From Chitinophaga sp. H8 (GTDB taxonomy: Bacteria > Bacteroidota > Bacteroidia > Chitinophagales > Chitinophagaceae), in contig NZ_JBEXAC010000002.1 in assembly GCF_040567655.1 (NCBI RefSeq), forward strand, positions 1,178,001 through 1,242,000: DNA of 64,000 nucleotides, written 5' to 3'. The stretch's first letter is position 1, and every line of letters begins with the position of its first letter. This document shows, piece after piece, positions 57,142-64,000 of this stretch. A program made the translations under genes and the position numbers. Under the pieces are notes generated by a model. The model was not told the origin of the DNA. It worked only from the letters and a program-made list of their open reading frames with translations, and searched no databases.

Positions 57142-59184
57142 ATGATGCTCAGAGCCATATTGTTGATATTTCTCCTCAGTACAACAACTTCCCTGTTTGC
57201 ACAGACAATTATTGATATCAATAAATCCCCCTATGTAAATATTGGTAAGTCTACCGTTTATCTGGAAGATAAAACTACCGCACTTACGATCAGGGATATC
57301 GCGGGGGGAAAGTATGACCAGGATTTTGCTCAGGGCAAACAGGAGGTATACAATTGGGGTATTTCTAAAAGCGCCTATTGGATAAAATTGCAATACCGGG
57401 CAGAGCAGCAGCAGCATGTAGAATTGGTGATAGACCAGCCCAACATAGATAGCCTGGAAATATATGCACAGCTTGCAGCAGATAAATTTCATCGTATTGT
57501 TTCCGGAAATGCCAGACCAGATGCTACCAAAACTTTTAATACTACCAGCTATGTTTTTGCATTGCCGGTTATACCAGATACTATCCAGACGGTATATATC
57601 CGCGCACGTTCCGGTAATATCCTGGTGGTACCGGTGAAGCTGATGGAGGCCAGCCAGCTGAGTGAAGAGCTGGTCAAAAAATACACAATGGAGGCGATCT
57701 ACATCGGCATTATTATCGCCTTGCTCCTGTTTACCATTACAATCTATTTTATCTTAAAAGATATCACCTACTTTTTTTACGGAGGGTATGTATTGTTCTT
57801 GGGGATATATGTAATACTATACCTTATGGGCTATAGCCACCTGTTAGGGGATACAGTAAGGTATTTTATAGTAAGATTTGCACATGCTTTCGCCTTAACA
57901 GGTTACATTTTTGCTATTTGTTTTGCACTTTCCTTTTTGGTGGCTCACCGATATATGCCCAGGATGATGCCTGTGATTTATGTGGTATTGGCCCTCTGTG
58001 GGGTAGGTGCCATTTGTAGTATGATAGGTCTTAGGGCTATCGCCGTGCAGCTGGTACAGATGATCGGCATTATTTTTCCGCTGTTGTTGCTTTATATGAG
58101 CGTGGTTATCTACCGGAAGGGCTTCTGGCCTGCCAGGTTTTATATTCCGGCATGGAGCGTAGTCCTGATATCCCTGGCTTATACCATTTTATGTTTCCAG
58201 GATATTTTCCCGATGACGGATACCACCTTTGTGGCGATTCCATATGGTTCTACGGTAGAGTTGTTCTTCCTGTCGTTTGCACTGGCCGACCGGATCCGGC
58301 AACTGAAAGATGAAAAACAAAAAGCGATAGAGAAAAACCTGATACTGGTGAGTGAGCAAAAAGCAACGCTTGAAAAAACAGTGGCGTTACGTACCGGAGA
58401 ATTGAATGATACCCTGACTGAATTAAGGGCCAGCAATGCCATCAAAGATAAGCTGTTCAGTATGGTTACCCACGATGTGAGAAGCCCGGTAGGTAATCTG
58501 TACAATATGATCAGTATGGTGGAGAGCAAGGTGATGTCGAAGGAAGAGTTCAGTGAATTACTACCGGTAATAAAAGAAGATACAGCGGGCTTGCTGAATA
58601 ATCTTACCAACTTGCTAAGATGGGCTTCGGGGCAAATTACCAATGCGGTGTTCAGACCGGAAATAGTACCGTTGCGCCAGTTTTTTGAAGCACAGATGGA
58701 CATGTACAAGTACCTGGCTACCGTGAAAAAGATTGACATCAGGATGGCATGTGATGAAGAAATAGTAGTTTATTCAGACCCCAATTACTTATCTGTAGTA
58801 TACCGTAACCTGATAGACAATGCGATTAAATTCACTCCTCAGGGAGGAGTAATGGAAATGGGGTGCTATGTAGTGAATGGAATGTACCTGTTATACCTCC
58901 GCAATTCAGGCACGCAGCTATCGCAGGAAAAGATAGACCAGATACTACATAGTAATAAGGTGGAAACGGATGCTGAGAGCGAGCATAGTACAGGTTTAGG
59001 TTTACAGCTATGTAAAGAGTTCCTGCGGAGGATGGGCAGTTATTTATTAATAAAAAATGAGCAGGCGGGTGGTGTCCGGTTCTATTTTATGTTACCTGTT
59101 CCGGCCCCGGCAGTAACAGCAGAAAAGGGCAATCACCTGTTACCGCAATTGCCCTTTGGAGAAGATAATGCCAACAGCCGTTAG
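57142..59184 (+). CDS. 7TMR-DISM sensor histidine kinase
   Basis: 680 residues. Signal peptide, periplasmic 7TMR-DISMED2-type domain (residues about 30-170, ISKSAYWIKLQYRAEQQ), seven transmembrane helices (about 185-385), a coiled linker, then HisKA with SMVTHDVRSPVGNLYN (His near 444), and HATPase with VVYRNLIDNAIKFTPQGG and STGLGLQLCKEF. No response regulator gene is adjacent, so it is an orphan kinase or works with a distant partner. Its end overlaps the convergent gene at 59181 by 4 bases. Confidence 0.9.
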   Translation: MMLRAILLIFLLSTTTSLFAQTIIDINKSPYVNIGKSTVYLEDKTTALTIRDIAGGKYDQDFAQGKQEVYNWGISKSAYWIKLQYRAEQQQHVELVIDQPNIDSLEIYAQLAADKFHRIVSGNARPDATKTFNTTSYVFALPVIPDTIQTVYIRARSGNILVVPVKLMEASQLSEELVKKYTMEAIYIGIIIALLLFTITIYFILKDITYFFYGGYVLFLGIYVILYLMGYSHLLGDTVRYFIVRFAHAFALTGYIFAICFALSFLVAHRYMPRMMPVIYVVLALCGVGAICSMIGLRAIAVQLVQMIGIIFPLLLLYMSVVIYRKGFWPARFYIPAWSVVLISLAYTILCFQDIFPMTDTTFVAIPYGSTVELFFLSFALADRIRQLKDEKQKAIEKNLILVSEQKATLEKTVALRTGELNDTLTELRASNAIKDKLFSMVTHDVRSPVGNLYNMISMVESKVMSKEEFSELLPVIKEDTAGLLNNLTNLLRWASGQITNAVFRPEIVPLRQFFEAQMDMYKYLATVKKIDIRMACDEEIVVYSDPNYLSVVYRNLIDNAIKFTPQGGVMEMGCYVVNGMYLLYLRNSGTQLSQEKIDQILHSNKVETDAESEHSTGLGLQLCKEFLRRMGSYLLIKNEQAGGVRFYFMLPVPAPAVTAEKGNHLLPQLPFGEDNANSR

Positions 59185-60254
59185 CTGCTGGCTAAGATAT
59201 TCAATACTTCAGGTGTTACCTTGCCAAACAGGGATACACCTGCGGCACCATTCTTTAATGCCAGTTGTATACCTTCCTTCAGATCAGCTTCGCTGCCATG
59301 AAAGTCGGGCAGATAAAGCCCTGCATATAGCGGGAAGCTGCCATGCAATCCTTTCACGCCTTCTGCTACTGCATCTCCTATCCAGCTTACATTTTCCCGG
59401 TAAAAGCCATGGTAGATCATCGGACATACCGCACTCAGGTTCCAGTTGGTCCAGTCCTGCCGTACAATCCGTTTGGCAATTTCAGGGGTCGGGAATACCG
59501 CTGCGGTAATTGCTTTTTGATGTTGCTGTGCTACTTGGGCAAGCGTATTTACTACATGGGTAATACGGTCATAGCGGAATTTACGCCAGGAAGGGCTTTG
59601 GTCTGGATGTTCTATTTCCAGTGGGTCTACACCTTTAAGCGCTTTATAGTCCTTACGGCAGGTTTCACAATAACAGAAATCATATTGTGGCAATTCCTGG
59701 GACTGATCAATTCCATAGTTGCTCCATAAATTCACGGGCAGTATCACATCACAATACCTTACATAGTCAAGGTGGATCCCATCTACATAGTCTTTGGCCA
59801 GGATCTGCTGCACCTGTGCTTTCAGGTATTCCAGTACTTCCGGTTTGCTGGGGCAAAGCCAGCGGTAATAGTTGACATAGGGCGGATGATCAGCGCAGGA
59901 TTCACCTTTCCTGTTTTTGGCATACCATTCCGGGTGGCTTTGTAATAGTTCTTTCTCACCACGATTCATCGTCCACATCCAGCGGTGGGCTTCCAGCCCG
60001 TTTTGTTTGGCTGCACGAAAATGTTTTTCGCTATCGGCTTCAAAGAAGATTCCGCCAATACCTGCTTTTTTATAGCTGGCATAAAGTTTTTGCAGGGCAG
60101 CAGGGGTATCTTTCGGATCAGGATTGATCCACACACGGTGCTTACCTCCTGTTTGCCGGGGCAGCAGTGGTGGCATGGCCATAGCAGGCAGGGTGGGTTT
60201 CAGTAACGCCAGACTGCCTACTCCCAATGTTTTTAGAAAGTTGCGTTTATTCAT
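59181..60254 (-). CDS. GHL10-like putative glycoside hydrolase
   Basis: 357 residues with a Tat-like leader (NKRNFLKTLGVGSLALL). The fold is a TIM barrel of the glycosyl-hydrolase-like 10 group: HRVWINPDPKDTPAAL, GIFFEADSEKHFRAAK, HRWMWTMNRGEKELLQSHP, VDGIHLDYVRYCDVILPV with the Asp pair. Short Cys motif CYCETCRKDY. It forms a unit with the CBM9-like gene upstream (10-base gap). Confidence 0.8.
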   Translation of the reverse strand: MNKRNFLKTLGVGSLALLKPTLPAMAMPPLLPRQTGGKHRVWINPDPKDTPAALQKLYASYKKAGIGGIFFEADSEKHFRAAKQNGLEAHRWMWTMNRGEKELLQSHPEWYAKNRKGESCADHPPYVNYYRWLCPSKPEVLEYLKAQVQQILAKDYVDGIHLDYVRYCDVILPVNLWSNYGIDQSQELPQYDFCYCETCRKDYKALKGVDPLEIEHPDQSPSWRKFRYDRITHVVNTLAQVAQQHQKAITAAVFPTPEIAKRIVRQDWTNWNLSAVCPMIYHGFYRENVSWIGDAVAEGVKGLHGSFPLYAGLYLPDFHGSEADLKEGIQLALKNGAAGVSLFGKVTPEVLNILASS

Positions 60255-60263
60255 AAGGTTATT

Positions 60264-61382
60264 TTATAGTGATGGTTTGCCGGGAAATACCTTGCCTTCC
60301 TGGTTTATTTGCCATATGTTTTTTAAGGATCCTCCGTTAACAGCTGCTTTGAATTGTGTAGAAATACTTTCCAGCTCAAGGGAATATACCTTTCCATTTT
60401 CAGCGGTCACTTTTTCCGGAATACCCAGTGCGGCAAGTGTGGTAGCATAGTGTTTGTTTTTTTGCCGGTACTCCCGTTGTTTGTAATAGATCAGCCATAA
60501 GTAGTTTTTTGCCGTGGCAGATTCCGGTAGTTGAAACGCTGCTGGTGCGCTCCCCGGAGGCTGTGTGGAAAACTGCAGGTAGCCCCATCTTTCAGGTGCA
60601 TGCATATTGATAGTGCCCTGGGGAGACCATACCCAGTTGTGCTCTGGTAATGGCCGCCCGTTTGCATGCCGGCGCTTTACGTACGTGCCGTTTTTGATAT
60701 CGGTATCCCATTGTACCCGTGAAAAATTGATGCGCCAGATGCTGTTGTTTTGTGGTATACCAGGGCCGTTAAAAAAGCGAACGGCATGAATAGGGATCGC
60801 CATTTCTACCGTCCATCGCTGATCTTTGTCGTTAGGTTGGTTCAGTGTACCCGTTACATGCACTGCCGTGCGGAGCCCTTTGGTATCCCAGGTGAGCAAT
60901 GCCCTGCCCCCATCCCGGTAGGGTTTGGGCATAAACAGGTCCATTACGGTATTATGTGCATTGATCTCTATTTCAAAATATTCATGGGCATCTCCGTCAG
61001 GATCAAGAAATACTTCAAAGTCATTATCCTGGAAAATAATGGTATCATGCTGATGGAGGGTGGCCCATACATGCGGTTCTTCCAGTTCAGCGGCAATGTA
61101 GAGGTATTGTGTATTCCATAGCATTTTTACGCGGGTGGCATGCGTGGGCCGGGGCTGCAGATCTCCTTCAATATCCACAAAGTCCTCACTCCATTGAGCC
61201 AGTTGCCAGGCTTTTTCCGTTAATTTTCCATCTATGGTTAAGCTATCTGTTGTTTGATAACATATGTAATTCCTGGGAAGTGTAAAATGTGGCTTAAAAG
61301 CGTCGAATAATGTTTGTGCCTGCAAAGCTGATCCCGAAACACACCAGACCAACATCGTCAAAATATTATAAATCCATCTCAT
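60264..61382 (-). CDS. secreted CBM9-like carbohydrate-binding protein
   Basis: 372 residues from ATG 61382 (MRWIYNILTMLVWCVSGSAL signal). The CBM9-like domain spans about residues 50-240: TIDGKLTEKAWQLAQWSEDF, LYIAAELEEPHVWATLHQHD, FQDNDFEVFLDPDGDAHEYF, WTVEMAIPIHAVRFF. The C-terminal helix-rich part is charged. Probably presents glycans to the GHL10-like enzyme encoded just behind. Confidence 0.8.
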   Translation of the reverse strand: MRWIYNILTMLVWCVSGSALQAQTLFDAFKPHFTLPRNYICYQTTDSLTIDGKLTEKAWQLAQWSEDFVDIEGDLQPRPTHATRVKMLWNTQYLYIAAELEEPHVWATLHQHDTIIFQDNDFEVFLDPDGDAHEYFEIEINAHNTVMDLFMPKPYRDGGRALLTWDTKGLRTAVHVTGTLNQPNDKDQRWTVEMAIPIHAVRFFNGPGIPQNNSIWRINFSRVQWDTDIKNGTYVKRRHANGRPLPEHNWVWSPQGTINMHAPERWGYLQFSTQPPGSAPAAFQLPESATAKNYLWLIYYKQREYRQKNKHYATTLAALGIPEKVTAENGKVYSLELESISTQFKAAVNGGSLKNIWQINQEGKVFPGKPSL

Positions 61383-61593
61383 AAGGGCGATAAAATAATA
61401 CAATTATCTTAAAAGGCGGTTCCATCCATGTAAAAAGTAGCTATAAAGATATCCTGTACGTCTGCACAGGGTATCAGCGGATTTTAATGTAGAAAGGGTG
61501 CTGTCTGCTTTTTAATAAAATGTTACCAAGTTTGGATACACATTTTTAAACCGGGCATTTTTATTAATTTGCCATTTGATCAAGCTAGGGGGA

Positions 61594-62139
61594 ATGCCTG
61601 ACATTTTACAATTACAGTCTGGAAATAAGGCCGCATTCGAGGAAGTATACTGGGAGTACCATGCCCGGGTATATTCCTTTATGTGGCGTTATGTGCGGGA
61701 TGCAGCGCAATGTGAGGAGCTGGTACAGGAAGTATTTGTAAAACTATGGGCCAGCCGCCAGCACTTAAATGAGTATATCCCTTTTACCACCCAGTTGTTC
61801 CAGGTAGCTAAAACTGTTTTTATCGATTATCACCGGCGTAGCAGCCGGCGTATCCGGTATGTAGATATGAGCGCCACTATTCCGGAAGAACCGGTAGTAC
61901 AGCCAGGAGTGAGAGATATAGCGCTGATGCAGCATATTTCTTCAGCCATCGACCGCCTGCCGCCTGTATGCCGGGAGGTATTCCGCCTGGGTAAAATACA
62001 GGGACTCTCCTACCCTGAAATAGCGCGACAGCTTTCTATTTCCCCAAAAACAGTGGAGGGGCATATGTCTAAAGCCCTGAAATTCCTGCGTCACCGTCTG
62101 GGAGGACTGATGCAGGTGTTCCTGCTATTGCTGTACTGA
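61594..62139 (+). CDS. ECF RNA polymerase sigma factor (Bacteroidetes family)
   Basis: 181 residues from ATG 61594. Region 2 (FEEVYWEYHARVYSFMWRYV, CEELVQEVFVKLWASR) and region 4 (AIDRLPPVCREVFRLGKIQG, SYPEIARQLSISPKTVEGHM) are complete. Directs expression of the polysaccharide-utilisation locus starting with the SusC gene, held by the FecR protein encoded next. Confidence 0.9.
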   Translation: MPDILQLQSGNKAAFEEVYWEYHARVYSFMWRYVRDAAQCEELVQEVFVKLWASRQHLNEYIPFTTQLFQVAKTVFIDYHRRSSRRIRYVDMSATIPEEPVVQPGVRDIALMQHISSAIDRLPPVCREVFRLGKIQGLSYPEIARQLSISPKTVEGHMSKALKFLRHRLGGLMQVFLLLLY

Positions 62140-62259
62140 TCGCTTTGAGAGGGCCGTTCACTCCCTCTTTTTCCTGCCGTACCCTTCTTTTCCAACTATT
62201 TATAAAATATTTTCACCGGAGCAAGGGTGTTTTGATTCCTGTACGTATAACTATAACAT

Positions 62260-63282
62260 ATGCCCATTTTAAAAGAACAGATAGCACGTTATCTGGCAGG
62301 TAATTGCCAGGAGGAAGAACACCAGCGGATAGCTGCCCACCTGCAGCAACATCCGGAGGAGCTGGAGCAATTCCTGGATGAGCAGGGATGGGGAGCGGAA
62401 ATGACAATACCGGAGGAGCAATCCCTTCGTATGCTGGCAGGTATTCAACGAAAGACAGGCAAAATAAGAAAGGGCATTATATGGACAAGTGTGGCTGCTG
62501 CAGCTATAGCTGGGGCTCTTGCATTAGGCTGGTATACTTATGAAAGGGAAGTACCGCCTGCTGCATTACCAGTGGCGCAGGTGCCTGTAATTCAGCAGCG
62601 CCCTGCGTTTAATGAGGTAGGCGTGTTCCAGCAGGCGGATAGCGTAGTATTATTGCCGGATGGCTCCCGGGCTACTTTACGCAGGAATACCGTGATCCGC
62701 TATGATACTGCTTTTGACAGAGGTAATCGTGCCCTGCATTTACAGGGGGAAGCAGTATTTGATGTTGTAAAGCGGGCTGCATTGCCCTTTACGGTATACA
62801 GCGGGCAGGTAAGTACTACCGCTTTGGGTACAGTGTTTATGGTGAGTGCCTGGAAGCATACACATCAGGTAAAGGTGCGGCTGATGAGCGGAAAGGTAGT
62901 GGTAAAAACAAACGGGCAGCGGAGTACCTATCTGCGGCCGGGTCAGGAGCTGGCCTGGAATGAGGAACAGCAGGATATGAACGTATATGTATATGGACAA
63001 AAACCAAAGCTGCCTGTTGTAAAAGCAACAGTGGCCGGCACTACAGTACATATTACAGATGGGCATATAGAATTTGTGAAATGTCCGGTAGAAGAGGTAT
63101 TCAGTGTGCTGCGGAAAGAATACGGGATCACTATTACAGCCAACGCTGCGGACCTGAAAGGTTGTTTCTTTAGTGGAGCACTTTCCGGCCCGGGCGAAGT
63201 AAATGATATCATCGAAACCATTGCAACATTAAATCAGTTAGCGGTTATGCAGGATGAAACCGGCTATCATATAAGTAAGTAA
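62260..63282 (+). CDS. FecR-family anti-sigma factor
   Basis: 340 residues. N-terminal cytosolic sigma-binding part (EQIARYLAGNCQEEEHQRIA), one membrane helix about 72-91 (GIIWTSVAAAAIAGALALG), FecR domain (LPDGSRATLRRNTVIRYD, LQGEAVFDVVKRAALPFTVY, LGTVFMVSAWKH) and a C-terminal DUF4974-type secretin-like part (HIEFVKCPVEEVFSVLRKEY). It couples the outer-membrane SusC receptor to the sigma factor encoded before it. Confidence 0.9.
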   Translation: MPILKEQIARYLAGNCQEEEHQRIAAHLQQHPEELEQFLDEQGWGAEMTIPEEQSLRMLAGIQRKTGKIRKGIIWTSVAAAAIAGALALGWYTYEREVPPAALPVAQVPVIQQRPAFNEVGVFQQADSVVLLPDGSRATLRRNTVIRYDTAFDRGNRALHLQGEAVFDVVKRAALPFTVYSGQVSTTALGTVFMVSAWKHTHQVKVRLMSGKVVVKTNGQRSTYLRPGQELAWNEEQQDMNVYVYGQKPKLPVVKATVAGTTVHITDGHIEFVKCPVEEVFSVLRKEYGITITANAADLKGCFFSGALSGPGEVNDIIETIATLNQLAVMQDETGYHISK

Positions 63283-63366
63283 TCCAATTTTTACAGGCAC
63301 CAACGGACAACAGTTATTCATGCAAAGGTGAATAGCATGGCAATGCTTTGTCGCAAAACAAACGTT

Positions 63367-64000
63367 ATGATTAGATTTTCAAAACAGCTGCTGAGTCGCT
63401 GTAGCTGGCTTTTTGCCGCCTTATGGCTACTGTCGCTAACGGCCAATGCACAAAACACCGGAGGAACGATTACTGGTGTAGTGAAAAATGAGAAGGGCGA
63501 AACCTTACCGGGGGTAACGGTGGGTATTATTAATGCAGATTCTACTTTTCGTAAAGGACAGGTAACAGACGGTCAGGGCGTTTTCCTGATCACTGATATT
63601 CCGGCAGGTGGTCCTTACACTATTTCCTTTACCTCTATTGGGTATAATAAACACCAATTGAAAGATTACCGCCTGGCAGCAGGTGAAAAAGTATCCCTCC
63701 TGATCAGACTGAAAGAATCTGCTACAGAACTGAACCAGCTGGTGGTGATTGGTTATGGTACACAAAAGAAAAGTAATGTGTCTACCTCTATTGCTACAGT
63801 AGGAAGTGAATTTATTGGTAAACAATCGATCCTGCGGGTAGAACAGGCTTTACAGGGTAGCGCGCCTGGCGTACTCGTATTGAGCCCTTCCGGACAGCCA
63901 GGTGAAAAGCCGATGATCCGTATCCGTGGTACTGGTACCAATAAAAACCCGGACCCGTTATACATCGTAGATGGATTTCCGGTGAATGATATTGAATATC
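63367..64000 (+). CDS. SusC/RagA TonB-dependent receptor (N-terminal part)
   Basis: The gene runs off the right edge. ATG 63367 gives a signal peptide (MIRFSKQLLSRCSWLFAALW...NAQ); in-frame ATGs at 63337 and 63343 are alternatives. A carboxypeptidase-like domain follows (GVVKNEKGETLPGVTVGIIN, YTISFTSIGYNKHQ), then the TonB box region ELNQLVVIGYGTQKK and plug (VEQALQGSAPGVLVLSPSGQ, MIRIRGTGTNKNPDPLYIVD, GFPVNDIEY). Uptake of oligosaccharides across the outer membrane under control of the sigma/FecR pair. Confidence 0.92.
   Translation, partial: MIRFSKQLLSRCSWLFAALWLLSLTANAQNTGGTITGVVKNEKGETLPGVTVGIINADSTFRKGQVTDGQGVFLITDIPAGGPYTISFTSIGYNKHQLKDYRLAAGEKVSLLIRLKESATELNQLVVIGYGTQKKSNVSTSIATVGSEFIGKQSILRVEQALQGSAPGVLVLSPSGQPGEKPMIRIRGTGTNKNPDPLYIVDGFPVNDIEY

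Overview
The window reads as a Bacteroidota genome of the Chitinophaga type. The evidence is a SusC/RagA receptor start preceded by an ECF sigma factor and a FecR anti-sigma factor at the right end, a 7TMR-DISM histidine kinase, DUF6443/RHS proteins, CTnDOT-style conjugation genes (TraN), and tyrosine recombinases and islands typical of this phylum. Most of the first 54 kb is accessory DNA. The last 10 kb looks like ordinary chromosome.

Layout. 1-8.2 kb: right part of a conjugative element (TraN end, DUF3945-like protein, PP-loop PAPS-reductase-like protein, two tandem paralogues of unknown function built of internal repeats, primase-polymerase, D12 adenine methylase, XRE regulator). 9.4-20.8 kb: minus-strand operon of secreted YD/RHS-type proteins with a coiled-coil/beta-barrel protein and a cysteine-less glutathione-peroxidase-like protein. 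22-24.2 kb: 5'-truncated dnaE2 next to a damaged XRE gene. 24.6-29.5 kb: an attC-like palindrome followed by a UDG-like and an agmatine-deiminase-like gene, then a run of ParB-like, Mrr-like, GIY-YIG-like and PIN-like genes (candidate defence cluster). 29.9-32.3 kb: choloylglycine-hydrolase-family enzyme and porin. 32.8-38.5 kb: a Septu-like ATPase/HNH pair whose ATPase gene carries one in-frame TGA, a HEPN-like protein, and a decayed AbiE-type toxin-antitoxin pair.

38.87-53.6 kb: two tandem island units separated by copies of a short att core; the middle copy is the 3' part of a tRNA-Asn. Unit A (about 7.9 kb) has integrase, excisionase-like protein, RepA-like ATPase, Toprim-like protein, an iteron-like region and a three-repeat orphan CRISPR-like array with exact 64-bp periodicity. 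Unit B (about 6.9 kb) has no integrase and carries dehydrogenase, Cys-type alpha/beta hydrolases, two AraC regulators, an acetyltransferase and gene remnants. 54.3-64 kb: a relic of the upstream region of the 29.9-kb hydrolase, lipoprotein, DUF4198 protein, zinc ribbon/XRE pair, histidine kinase, GHL10-like and CBM9-like proteins, and the sigma/FecR/SusC locus.

How it works together: a defence and mobile-element hot spot in which several modules are visibly broken by frameshifts, a nonsense codon or deletions. Two breaks lie in 8-base homopolymers, so sequencing error must be excluded before biology is inferred. All family names come from reading motifs; no database search was run.
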